Of a stretch of DNA of 64,000 bases, positions 11,272-23,609 are shown piece by piece. The translations under genes were made by a program, and so were the position numbers. The notes beneath the pieces were generated by a model, which made no database searches, was not told the DNA's origin, and worked only from the letters and a program-made list of their open reading frames with translations. Every line of letters starts with the position of its first letter. The first letter of the stretch is position 1. The stretch is from Apophysomyces variabilis (taxonomy: Eukaryota; Mucoromycota; Mucoromycetes; Mucorales; Mucoraceae), in assembly GCA_002749535.1 (NCBI GenBank), contig MZZL01000132.1:92723-156722 (forward strand), given 5' to 3'.

Positions 11272-13437
11272 ATGAGCGATAAACTCACCCGTGTTGCCAT
11301 TGTCAGCTCTGACAAGTGTAAACCCAAAAAGTGTAGACAAGAATGGTATGTTCTTCCTCTGTTAACTGTTACGACTTTTTTGATTCACTCCGCGTTCTAA
11401 ACAGTAAGCGATCTTGTCCCGTCAATCGTATGGGTATGTACAAAATTCTATATTAAGACTTGGATGCGTTCGACTTCGCGTCAACAACATGGTCGATCCA
11501 TTTCGTGGACATATAATTCATCGCTATGTGGCTTTTAGGCAAATTCTGTATCGAGGTCGAGCCCACATCCAGGATTTCCTATATTTCGGAAGAACTCTGC
11601 ATTGGTTGTGGTATTTGCGCCAAAAAGTGTCCCTTTGGTGCTATCCACATTATCAACTTGCCCACCAACCTTGAGTCCGAAGTTACGCACCGTTACTCTG
11701 CCAACTCCTTTAAGCTTCATCGTCTTCCCGTTCCTCGCCCGGGCCAAGTACTGGGTTTGGTCGGTACTAACGGTATTGGTAAATCAACTGCACTCAAGAT
11801 CTTGTCCGGAAAGATGAAGCCAAACTTGGGTCAGTTCGATAACCCACCTGACTGGCAAGATATCTTGAAATATTTCCGTGGTTCCGAACTTCAGAATTAC
11901 TTCACCAAGATCTTGGAGGATAACTTGAAGGCTCTCATTAAACCGCAGTATGTGGATCATATTCCTAGAGTTGTCAGCGGCAAAGTGGGTGCGCTCCTAG
12001 ATGAAAAGCTTGAGCGTAACAACATGGATGAGATCATCGATGCTCTTGGTAAGATTTGTGATGAAGAGAACAATTTGCATAACCAACACTTGCAAAACAG
12101 ATCTCAAGGATGTGATGCAACGTGAGGTTGGTCAGCTTTCTGGTGGTGAGTTGCAGCGTTTCGCTATTGGCGTTGTTTGTGTGCAACGATCAGATGTGTA
12201 AGTGTATTTACGCTGTGGAAGGTCAACCGAATTGACGCAAATGATATTAGCTACATGTTCGACGAACCTTCTTCGTACCTCGATGTCAAGCAACGTTTGA
12301 ATGCTGCTAAGGTCATCCGATCATTGATTAGCCCAGAAACGTAAGAAATTGTTGGGATTGTGCCTGTGCAATTGTTAACCCGTTTTACAGCTACATTATT
12401 GTTGTGGAGCACGATTTGTCCGTGTTGGATTATCTTTCTGACTATATCTGTATTTTGTACGGTATGCCTTCGGCTTACGGTGTTGTCACACTTCCTGCAT
12501 CAGTCCGTGATGGTAAGTTGGAATATAAGAAAGTTTGCGTTTTTAATACGGATGCTTAGGTATTAACATTTTCCTCGACGGTAACATCCGTACCGAGAAT
12601 TTGCGTTTCCGTGAAGAATCTTTGACATTCAGAATTGCTGAAGCAATTCAGGAGGAGGCAGTTGAGAAGCACCGAAACTACACTTACCCTGACATGACCA
12701 AAACTCTTGGCGACTTCAAGCTTGACGTGAAAGCTGGTGAATTCACTGATTCGGAAATCGTTGTTATGCTGGGTCAAAACGGTACCGGAAAGACTACGTT
12801 TATTCGTTTGTTGGCTGGCTTGCTGAAGGCCGATGGTGATAAGCAAGTGCCTGAGTTAAATGTGTCGTACAAGCCGCAGAAGATTGCTCCCAAGTTCAAG
12901 GGTACCGTTCGCATGCTATTCCTCAAGAAGATCAAGGCTGCCTTTTTGAATCCCCAATTCAACACAGACGTGGTTAAGCCTCTTAACATTGAAAACATCA
13001 TTGACCAAGAAGTCTCCCATCTTTCCGGTGGTGAACTTCAGCGTGTTGCTATTGTTCTCGCTTTGGGTCAACCTGCCGATATCTACCTTATCGACGAACC
13101 TTCTGCCTATCTCGATTCCGAGCAGCGTATCATTGCCGCGAAGGTTATCAAACGTTTCATTGTTCATTTCAAGCGTACAGCTTTCATTGTCGAGCACGAT
13201 TTCATCATGGCGACATACCTTGCAGACCGTGTGGTTGTGTACGACGGTACTCCTTCCGTCCATGCCATTGCTAACCCTCCTCAGTCGCTGTTGACCGGTA
13301 TGAACAAATTTTTGGCTTCGCTGGAGATTACCTTCCGCCGTGATCCCACCAACTTCAGACCAAGAATCAACAAGGCCGACTCGCAGTTAGATCAAGAACA
13401 GAAGTTGAGCGGCAATTACTTCTTCTTGGAACAGTAG
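11272..13437 (+). CDS. RLI1: Rli1/ABCE1, iron-sulphur ABC ATPase of ribosome recycling
   Basis: Essential cytosolic ATPase that splits ribosomes after termination and takes part in initiation and ribosome export. Proposed exons are 11272-11345, 11405-11433, 11539-12048, 12101-12197, 12251-12340, 12391-12512 and 12560-13437, giving 599 residues, close to the family's usual 600-608. Two 4Fe-4S clusters are encoded by [15 protein letters not shown] (formed across two introns) and [16 protein letters not shown]. Domain NBD1 has Walker [10 protein letters not shown], signature LSGGELQR and Walker [12 protein letters not shown]. Domain NBD2 has [17 protein letters not shown] and [12 protein letters not shown], with the switch histidine in VEHD in both halves. 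All catalytic residues appear intact. The long last exon and strong codon bias fit a highly expressed gene. The downstream neighbour is convergent. Confidence 0.96.
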
Positions 13438-13990
13438 ATACAATATCACCTCCCTCCTCCTCCTCTTCATTTTTGTTTGTTTGCAATTTAGAGTACATGT
13501 CTAAAGATTAAAAAGTTACCTATAAAACATGATCCTGTAATTAGTCAAATATAGAAAGCGAGGCGACTGTCGATAAGGGCACTTTTGTACAAGCAATAGT
13601 TGTATGTGGAAGGTTTAGATGACAATCACATCACTGCTATCCATTTAAAGCTGTACTCTGGATTTACGAAATTCACAGTGAAAAAGTGAAAATTTGCTGT
13701 ATCCAAATGTAATAGGTTTGCTGAAAGAATCCTTTACACTACGCAGACGAGTGTTCATTTGTCATTAAGTTATGCGTCGTCAGCAGACCAGCTGCGGCAA
13801 GAGGTCATGCTTCACATACATCAACTTTTTGCTGCTGTGGAAGTAAGCCTATTGTTGGCAAGGACTCCAAGGACACTGCAATGATCGGCACTAAATACTG
13901 TTTTTTGGACACCCATTCATTGAAATATTCTGATGAAATTGCATCTGCAACTGCTTCAAAGTGGTCTATTTATGCAAAAATTTATTCTGT
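13438..13990. other. Convergent intergenic region
   Basis: Space between the ends of RLI1 and the HD-domain gene. It has no gene; it should hold the two 3' UTRs and polyadenylation sites. Nothing else was seen. Confidence 0.5.
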
Positions 13991-14840
13991 TCAGTTTAGC
14001 TGTATATCTTGAAGGTTTTCTCTTTCTCTATATAGCTCTTCAGCCCATTTTTTGATTACTGGATGTTTGAACTTTCCGTGCGTAGAATCAAAGAATGATT
14101 GGAGAGATTTTTTATCCGCTAAAGAGAAATCGAGTCAGGAACGGGTGAATCTCTGGCAATCGGGAAAATACTTGCATTTCTCGTATTCCAATGCCTGAAC
14201 GATCATCTCAAACTTGTCAAGGTCTTTTACGAACAACGCTTCTGGTGTTTTTCCGTCTTCATACTCTTGCCATAACCCTTGGATTTCTTTAACCATCTCT
14301 GTGTCTCCAAGGAGTTTTCCGAATTCATCCATCGCATTCTATAAAATCTTAGTTCAGAGGGGTATAAGTCCTAGTAAATATCCTTACTTTCTCCATGCTA
14401 TACTTATCTTCTTTGCTTACACCAGCATGTGGAGTAATGTCACCCTAAGCCTTTTGTCAACCAATAGTAATTTTAATGAAGCAGGTATATTTACAACAAC
14501 AGCTTCGGCAAGATCATGTACAATAGCCATTTTGATACATCTATGCACGGTTTTCTTTATGAGAAAGAAAAATCTTACTAACTAATTCGCTTACTTGTCA
14601 CGCTGCAGATTGGGGTCATTGACCAACATGGCCATAATACCCATGCGATGCATATGGTCTGCAATAGATTCTGGCTGTTTGACATTATTGTCAACCCAAC
14701 CGGTTCGCTTAGTTCTCTAGAATATCGCGTTTCTTATCGTTCAGGGCTGGTTATATATTTATGCGCATTCTTTTTTTTACTTTAAGGCTTTCGATTGTGT
14801 GGAGAAACCGGATCACATTGGTAGGATTCGATTGTGCCAT
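13991..14840 (-). CDS. HD-domain 5'-deoxynucleotidase-like protein (HDDC2/YfbR type)
   Basis: Metal-dependent phosphohydrolase of the HDDC2/YGK1 family, relatives of which remove phosphate from deoxynucleoside monophosphates. Proposed exons (minus strand) are 14840-14781, 14716-14595, 14540-14495, 14444-14388, 14338-14176 and 14118-13991, giving 191 residues, the normal family size. Landmarks in order are [20 protein letters not shown] (first metal His), [15 protein letters not shown] (the HD pair), [33 protein letters not shown] and the C-terminal [18 protein letters not shown]. The last intron (14175-14119) has a GCAAGT donor, so it is a GC-AG intron; without it the frame would stop early and the conserved FFDSTHGKF tail would be lost. 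All five junctions keep frame. Substrate is inferred from the family only. Confidence 0.9.
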
Positions 14841-15545
14841 GTTTCCTCGGGACGTGTGTCAATAAAGCACTTGCAATTTTTTTTTTGAGATTGCGCTCAA
14901 AGTGGAGCACCGCGGAGCTAAACTACCATACCACCAACTACGTGAAGAACTACGGCGAAGGGAACAGCAATAGTTTTTACTCTAGTTATAGCTGCTCGAT
15001 AATAAGAAATATACGCTGTGCTCTGAAGACCATATCATTGATAAAAATACACTGATAGTGATTATGCTACCTTTGCCTTTCTTGATATTTGCTACACCAA
15101 GACAAGCCAAGGAAGAGGGCAAGTCGTTTTGCTTACCTTTGTCTTATTCATTTGTAATATGAATGGCAAACATATCTATTATTATTTTTGCGCGGTTAAT
15201 GATATTCAATTATGGCAGTGTTGGTATACGTAGTGTAAATCCCACTACGTAAAAAGAACAAAGTTCGTAATTAATGCAAAATAATGACATTGTAGTATGT
15301 AGCTACTGCATGACTCAGACCCAAAGTACTGCTTTTTGGGGTCTTTTAAACTTTCTGACTGTATCTAACTGTATAGTACCCTAATACTGAAAACGAACCA
15401 AGGTAGCTTTTCCATTGTTGAGACGGAGTAGCTATCCAACATTGTACGGTTAAACTATTTGCCAAAATAGTTGTAATCCCCTTGAACACCCATTTCTCTT
15501 TGTCTTCTTTTCCCAGGTTGTGCATTTCATATTTGCTGATTGTCC
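14841..15545. other. Divergent promoter region
   Basis: About 700 bases between the divergently transcribed HD-domain gene and PAG1. No coding sequence is supported. It presumably carries both promoters; I see no recognisable binding sites beyond AT-rich tracts. Confidence 0.45.
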
Positions 15546-18500
15546 ATGCAATTATCGATCAACGGCTCGGACCATCGTGATGTCCAGGCAGTCGGTTTAT
15601 CATCCTCAGTATCATCCGCTTCAACACTAGTAAATAATATTGACAGCACGAACACCAGTAGCAACCAGAATTCGAACATTCTACATTACCGAGATGCGCG
15701 AGCTCAGACAAATCAACAGATCGAACAGACAACAGCGGAAACAGATACCATCCTAAGTTCAGACTATGCGCTGGATGTGGTGTTTGGGCAGTTCGAAAAA
15801 GTGGCGGATAAAAAGATGGCATTGATATTAAACATGGGAGTTGTATGCCAATATCAGTATAGAAACGGAGATATATTGAAAACAATGGATAGGAGGCCGA
15901 GGTAGACCTTGAGAAGTTGCTGGGAGAAGGCGGAGACTTGGCATTCGACAAACTTATCCGATCATTGGCATCCATTGCGAAAAACCAACAAACCTCAGTT
16001 ATTGCCCGAGTCATTTTCTGGAGAAGGAAGATAACCGAGTCATTGGATACCGCCCTTGTCAAGCGAGTCAGGTGCGTTAAGCCTGCATAAATTAACAAGT
16101 TTATACACTAACAGAACTAAGTGAGTCGGCCCCGTTATCCCGCACACGTGAAGTAGCCTCGATCTTGAAGGAACGTCAATCAGTAAGTCCCCTTTTGTTT
16201 CTATTGCTATTGTATATCATTAAGCCAGTAATAGATTGCTTCCGCGTATATTCTATGCAGGTCACTGATAGAAATCGTTAAACGATGTACCGCCGACACC
16301 TTACCGGACGAGTTCGGGGAAAGACTAGAGAACATGGTTTTCAACCAGTACAACAAAAACCCTCCGTAAGAAATTGATCTTTTCTCTAGCGAGATAATTC
16401 ACGCCATGTACATAGCGATGTGATGAAGCGTTCAAAAAACCGTACCCTGAGTCTGGACCTCTTCTCCAGACTGATTGGCGAACTTTCGAATATCCGATTT
16501 GCCTCTGTCAGTGATCGCTTTATTGCCGAATTGGAAAAATATAACAATCAAACGATCATGAAAGAACGGCAAAGTCATATGGAAATGCTCATTGAAGGCA
16601 TGCGATATCTCAAAATTAAGGCAAGTAATACTAATTACATCTAGACATCTTTGGATAACATATGGTTTGTGATCATCCGGATTCCAGATCTACCCTGTGG
16701 ATGCTCTGGAGGAAACGGCAGATTTTCTATCAAGCTGTGCCAGCTTTTTTAAAAATGCGCATGGCGCTAAAGTAAAGCATGCTTATGCTAAACTATTTGT
16801 CCAGTTACTACTACCTATTGCCGAGGTAACAAACATTGCGATTGAATGGAAGTAGCAGTTTTGGTTTTTGACGCAATGACAGGTAGCGGTGGCGGAAGTG
16901 AATTTTCCTGCGTGGTCGAACGCAGTAGATATGGTATACCCGCGTGCTCTCAAGATGATACTCAAGCCACGGCATATTCTGGTACTAGTTTCCTTTTTTC
17001 CTTTTTTGCCAACACCCAATGACATTTGTTTAGGCTGGGTATCCGCTTGTTACGACACTTTTGTGCGTAAGCAAGAAGGAGTTCTTTACCAATAATTGGT
17101 TGGCAGTTGTCGACAGCTGTTATCAAAAGTTCAACAAGGTGAGCGATTTTTAGTGTGTAGTCCTCACTATCAACTTATATACATGTTGCCCTACAGGATA
17201 GATATACACGTCAACTAGCATTAGGCTGTCTTTCTCGACTGACGTGGACTTATTTATTTCGATGCACCGAAAGCACCTCTATTACATTTAAGAAAATGGA
17301 TAATATCATCAAAACGCTCTTTCCACCTTTACGACGAGCCATATACCCATCTGAGACACCATTGGACCATTTTATTTTAATAACTTATTTCACACTAATG
17401 CGAGATATCGACAATGGCATGACCAAGGTTATTTATTACTTACTGACCACCGACGCTTCGTCTAGCGCGTCAAGTTGGGAACATATCAATCCAGAACGCG
17501 TGATTATTGGACTTCGAGCCTTCCGCATGATGCTTGGCGATGCCGAATGGAATGTTCTCCGTCCTCCGTTCCCTGCAGAGACAGATATGATTGCTTCTGG
17601 TATATCCATGACATGTAGCGCGGACGTTTTTTCTGGGCCAATTCGAGCCGTGAAAGCCGATGCCATAGCGAAAGTGGAAGATATTCTATCCAAGATTCTG
17701 TTGAACCTTGACCAACCGTTTGGCCGATTTCTCGTCCTGGATGAAAAGAACATTATACAGAGGGCTGGGCCTGGCGCTAACTATTCTGTGCCGATCTTTG
17801 CAAATACAGTGGGAGCATCGGACAGCGGTCCGCTTGTCCATCACCAGTACGCAACATTTTCAGTTTCCTATACCAAAGACAAGCAGCCTTATTTCGACGT
17901 GTTGAAGACGGTATTGGATTCTATGCCGCGTCTTATGCCCGCTGGAATTTCACTGTCTCGTTTGGTGGAGATGATTTCTCGTTACACTGTCCATATTGAT
18001 CCCGAAATCATCCAGTCCGCATCTCAGGCCTTGTTACGGATTGCAGCGCAAGTCGATAGCCAAACCGTGGTTACTAGCTATTCCCGGTTTATCTACAGAA
18101 TTGAAGACAGAGCTTTTGAGATCTTGACCTCGCTTGCTAATGGTCCTCTTACCGGGGGGAATCATAACGGCAACGGGGGAGTCATGAAGCTTTACGTGGA
18201 TCTTCTAACGATATGGGTGGAGCAAATCGATCTCAGCGCTTTAAAGAAGTCGCAAACCGAGAACAATGGCACATCTGAATCAGCGATGGCGAGTATGGAA
18301 GCGAATATAGACTGTCTTTTTAATTTGGTTGAGGAGACCGAAGCAAACGGGTTACTATTTCTGAGTAACCAGTCATCCTATGTTCGCCGCTCAGCTATAC
18401 AAATCATTAAAATAGCGGCTCAATTAGAACAAAGACTCCAAAACTTACTGAAGGAAGACTGCAGCGATATCCCCTCGGAAACGTTATCTAGACTAAATGC

Positions 18501-21500
18501 AAACTTATCAAAGACTGGAAAGTATCCTAGACTTTTCGACTTCTTGGAATCGGCAGGTCAGGATTTGCTCAAGTTTGATAAGGATGGTAATAGCTTGTTG
18601 GGATGCAAAATATCTATCGAGACGCGGATACGCTTACAACAGCACCAACGCAGAGGTGCAAAACACGTGCTCATACAGATAGCAGAGAGTGACCATGTCA
18701 ACGATACCTTAGTTTGGAACGTATGCCTTCCAGAGATTTTCAAGCTATGCTTTCAAAATTTTCCTGGGACGGTTGCTCTCTGTCGACAGAATATCTGCGT
18801 GCGTCTTGTTCAACTTCATCCTAGTATAGTAGCAGCAGTAGAAGCGATGAAAGCTGGCGCCACGGGAACTCTGGGAATGACAAAGAACAATAGCCAGAAT
18901 CAAAAAGCAGCGAGCACAGAGATTATAGACCAATGGCAAATATACCTTGTTTTCGCATGCACAACGGCTACCTTATCCAAAGATCGGTCACCAGTAGCCA
19001 CTTGGGCTAACAGTGGTCGAAAGGGATCCGCTGTTGTCGACAAAATCGCCACACCAAGAGACTTATTTCTGATGGTTTTGAACTTCTTAACTTGCGAGCA
19101 CCGTGCTGTTAGGGAGGGTGCTATTCATGGCCTCGGCCATGTCAACAAAGAAACGTACAGGATATTAATGTCGGAGTTAACTTACCACGTCCAGATCGTT
19201 TTGGATGACGGTAAACAACGTAACAATCAAAAACCATACCAGAATAAGCGTAGCAAGAAGAACGATCGATTGCGAATCTCATTAATGCATGTGCTTGAAT
19301 TGACAGCAGACTGTCTCGTCGAAAGCCGATATCTGGAGGACAAGGATCTCATGAACATCATTACGAGCTATATTAAGGAGACAAAGTCGTTTCTAGCCGA
19401 TAGTGAGGTTCAGCTTGAATGGGAATATCACAAATTGCGTGTGTATCTTTGCGGTCTTGTGGAAAAATTGTATGATAATATCATGCGATTGGATGAGCCT
19501 ACCAACATTATGTCGTTCGAGACCCGTCTCAGCCTGTTCAAGATGTTCGAGGAATGGTGCGGATACGGTATGTATGCCAACGTCACCCGGACGCGTGAAG
19601 CCGCAATGATGCGGGATGTCTTGGACCAATGCAAGGATTCACGCGAACGGGCCTCTATGACACAACTCATGGAGGAGGAACGAAAAGCACTCGAAACAGC
19701 TGCACTAAGCGCTATGGCTACACTTTGTGTAAGTAATCGACGCTTTTTCGCTTACATATTGAATGGCTAATGCGTGTGTTTTTTTGTCAGCGAGGTCCCT
19801 TGTACGCTTTCTTAGGTCAAAAGAAACAGCGTCAAGCCGTCATCCAATTTGATATGTTGAACGTCCTCAGATGGATTGATGCGGTATTTGAAAGTCATGA
19901 TCCTAAATACCACGCTATTGCTCGGTATGACGCATTTTTATGCTTTATGCATAATGGTACACTGGCCTAACCTAGTTTTGTTCAGGCGCGCCCTTGAAGC
20001 TATTCTAACTTACAATCAAGACCAATCACTTCTTATCGACGATATTATCGAACAGTGCTATGCAGGCAATCCGAAGTTAGAGTTCACACAGGGCTATTTT
20101 CAAGCATTTGCTGACATTGTCTGTCGTACCGAGGATTATCCTTGCCATATACATCAAATCATGAGTTTAGCAGTATTCAAGGCTGGAGATGCAAAAAAAG
20201 CTATTCGAAAGTCAGCTATCCATCTACTGCGGACGATCGAAGAAAGGGTATTTGCTGATTCATGTGCCAATGAATACGAGATCGGCGTTACAAGCAGCCT
20301 TCCAGCGATCTATAAACACACCCAGACTCTGCTATCAGCACGCCTTGCGTTAGATCATCCAGAGCAGACATACTCTATGCTATCTGAGATAACACAGAGA
20401 TTTGAACATATTAGCCCTAATAGTCAGCGCGAAGTACTAATTTATATGCTACCATGGTTGCGCAAAGTTGATCTTTCGGTGGGACCTCAAGATAATGAAT
20501 TAAGTGCCTCGGCGTTCATGGTGCTCTCCAACCTCTTTTATATTACCATCAAATTTGGCGATGTTTATGTGAAAGAGATTGCGGCACTTTGGAGTCAACT
20601 GGTTGATCATGGACGCAACGTACGAGCAGTGATTATGTATCTTCTGGATATGGGGCTGGAGAAGAGAAACCCTTGGTTCCTTATTCATGCGAAGCGAGTC
20701 TTTGTATGTTTAGGACGAACGCAGGCGTTCAATAAAGTAGTGGAGGAAGTCATAGCAGAGATTACTCCTCGTTCCATGGTGCCGCAATTGAAAGATGCTA
20801 GCAATCGACATGCTCATGCATTTCCACTCTTATTCGTCGCAGATACTGAGAAAGTACTACCCCCTTACGCTAAGCGACCGGTGTTTTCAAGGGGTCAGCT
20901 TGCTATGGTTTTCCTCGTTGATCTAGCGATTGAGTCCGGGGCGGATTTAGCACCTCACCTGCCACTACTTCTGCACAGCATCTTTGTTCAGCTTGACCAT
21001 CTTACGAGCATCGTTTGCGATCAATCTCGGTGTTTCTTGATCAATTTAATCCATTCTATCGTCGTAAGACAATCAATGGATTCGGAAAATTCACGGAAGG
21101 CGACAGAAGTGATTCAATGGTTGACATCAAAGGAAGGAAAAAGGCTGTGGGCGTATGAGAACATAACTTCGAAGAATAGACGGCTTCAGAGCGCCGGTGA
21201 GCTAAAGGAGTTGCTTCAAAGAGTTGTTGATGTATTTTCGCGCGAGGATCCTGATTTACGGCAGAAATGGGGTGAAACGGCGTTGAAATGGGCAACATGC
21301 TGCTCTGTTCGGCATATTGCTTGTCGTTCTTTCCAATGTTTCCGAGCGCTTATGCCAGCATTCAATCAGCACATGCTAGCGGATATGCTTGCCAGGCTTT
21401 CCAACACTATTGCAGATAAATCTGACGATATCCGTGGGTTTGCACTGGAAATCATTTTAACACTTACTGAAGTCGCTGATGCCATGGATAAAACGCAGAT

Positions 21501-22677
21501 CGAACAGTTCCCACAGTTGTTTTGGGCAGCAGTAGCATGCCTTTACAGTCCTTACGAAGCTGAGAACAGTGAAGCATTGTTATTACTTCGGGTTGTCTTG
21601 GACAAATACGGATTCATCCCCGAGCTTGCTGAAAGCTTTCCCAAAAATTGGTCCAGTGAATTTGATGGATTACAACCACTGCTTTTGAAAGCGCTACAAT
21701 TCTCTTCTGCGGAAGAGCAGTCATTCTCGATTCTGACTTCGATCATGTTGACGAATAACCCACCACTCATTGATCCCTCAGAAACAAGGTTAATGTACCT
21801 GTTACTTGGGTCTCTTCCTCGCCTGTTGCATGGATTAGATGGGGAGGTGATTGACGAGTCGTATATTGATTTAGCCAACCGCCTCACTCGATTACTTGAG
21901 TGGTATTCGCTTTCAGATGTACAACGTATTTTGGCGACCTATCCAAAGCAGAAGTCGAAATTCCAGGAAGACTTTTTAAAGCAGGTGTTAGGTTCTATTC
22001 GCGATATCTTTTTGGCGAAACATGGTCAAGAAGCGTTTGTCTTTTCAGTTCTGCTGGTCAAGAACAAAATGCAGCATTATCGCGAGAAAGGCTTAATGAT
22101 GGTCGAAAATCTTGCTTCTTATGGCCGTGCGACTCCTATAGACTTATCTGCATTGGAGCCATTGCTGCAGTTAGTTCAATCGGAATATGCAGAAAAAGCC
22201 CTTAGTATCCTAAATGCTGGGATCCCGGCAGTGCCGCCTCCCGCAGATGACTTGGAAAGTTTAGTGTGGAGTATGACCTGCGGAACAGATACTGCAGCTC
22301 GGATCACCAGACACAATGTTCATGCTGTTGTGTTTGAATGTTCATCCATAACCAACGAATCACCCATCGAGCACAATATCCAATTTTCTATTGAAGATTT
22401 CACATTGCTCACTGACGAGCATGAACAGCAGAGCACGCCGATGTATATACCGGAGCGAACGCAACAGCACGGTGAAGATCTGATCAACGCGTTGAAGGAT
22501 TTGGACGATTTCTTTAACGAAGATATAGAAACCACAGCATTGTCACCTTCGAGCTCTCTTACATCGTTCCATCGGGTGACACATGATTACAGACCTTTAG
22601 ATGGAGCTGATGTTCCACTTGGACCGGGAGCTCAGACCTCTGGGGTCGCGTTTATGGACTTAGAGGATGATGAATAG
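15546..22677 (+). CDS. TAO3: Cell-polarity scaffold PAG1/Tao3/Mor2 (Furry family)
   Basis: Very large HEAT/armadillo-like scaffold of the RAM/MOR network, which works with the NDR kinase (Cbk1/Orb6) in polarised growth and cell separation. Proposed exons are 15546-15842, 15893-16071, 16122-16182, 16235-16365, 16416-16620, 16688-16825, 16883-16981, 17034-17138, 17197-19728, 19791-19924 and 19986-22677, giving 2190 residues, near Schizosaccharomyces Mor2 (about 2200). The conserved N-terminal Furry region is evident: YALDVVFGQFE, FDKLIRSLASIAKNQ, PAWSNAVDMVYPRALKM, QLALGCLSRLTWTYLFR. Further on are REGAIHGLGHVNKETYR and FSRGQLAMVFLVDLAIESG. The tail is acidic (MDLEDDE). The fifth intron (16621-16687) begins GCAAGT, a GC-AG intron. 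All junctions keep frame. The stop codon lies 29 bases from that of the convergent EMC5 gene. Confidence 0.93.
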
Positions 22678-22706
22678 GGAAGTTGATAGAAAACAACAAC
22701 AGAATG

Positions 22707-23236
22707 CTACTTAAACTTTCTGTCTAACTGAGCGTGAGTTGACACTACTTTGCGGTGGTTAAACGTGATGAAGGATGGCCGGGTATCGATCTTGTCGATT
22801 GTCCTATGTACATGTGAGAAATAAATAGACAAGCTTGCTTGTGTTTGTACATTTTAGCAATTTCGACTTCCATGAGTATGTTCTTAAACGGATCGGCGGA
22901 CAGTATAACGCCGAACAAAGCCAGCAATGCGGAAAGAAGACATTCGCAGACGATCTAGGGGATTTTTAGGTTCGACGGCAATCCTTCTTGTGGATATTTA
23001 AAGGTTTTACCTCGATGGGTACATCACCACTTCTGTCCACGGCCTTTAGATAAGCCAGGTCTTTTAAAGGAATCAGTACCATTGCTCCACGTCTCTTATG
23101 GAAAAATAAACCTACGTTCATACGTGGAGTAAGCTGAATGTGCCAAAAAGAAGGCACCCAACAGACCAAGGACTTTGCCAAACTTTTGCTGGAAACTCAT
23201 GAGTGCGACCCAGCTGGCAACTTTACTCGCGGCCAT
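22707..23236 (-). CDS. EMC5: ER membrane protein complex subunit 5 (EMC5/MMGT)
   Basis: Small subunit of the EMC insertase, which places tail-anchored and multi-pass proteins into the ER membrane. Proposed exons (minus) are 23236-23116, 23060-23011, 22954-22851 and 22803-22707, giving 123 residues, near the family length. The first membrane segment is GKVLGLLGAFFLAHSAYST. It is followed by YEHLAYLKAVDRSGDVPIE, where Tyr-Glu-His is created by splicing and matches the family. The second segment is LLSALLALFGVILSADPFK. The conserved ending MTIDKIDTRPSFITFNHR is also present. The gene is tail to tail with PAG1; the two stop codons are separated by 29 bases, so the transcripts almost certainly overlap. 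Confidence 0.9.
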
Positions 23237-23609
23237 CTTAACAATCGACGGAGTTTCGATGCTAGTTTTTCAAGTCCCATTCCCGTCCTGCCCTACTGGA
23301 TGTGATAGGTTAAAGTTAATCTTTCCCTTCATATAGGAATACTTCATTTATCTTCAAGGCAATATAAACTGTTGACTGCAGATGCATTCAACCAAGAAAC
23401 AGAAAAATGGGCTATTACTCGTGTGGTATGTCATATACATATCTAGTCAGTGCAATGGTACTTATCCTCATCCTACCGGAACAAACAATACTCTGGGGAA
23501 GTTTAGGTATATTGGACGGAATGAGAATGCGAACGATTTTTAATAATTATACATGGTCTAAGTTGGTGGATTTTTTTTTTAGATGACTTTGCCTTTTTTT
23601 TTTTTGAGA
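23237..23609. other. Intergenic, between EMC5 and SRP40
   Basis: Promoter side of EMC5 and 3' side of SRP40, both on the minus strand. It contains T-rich tracts at 23571-23581 and 23595-23605. No gene is seen. Confidence 0.45.
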
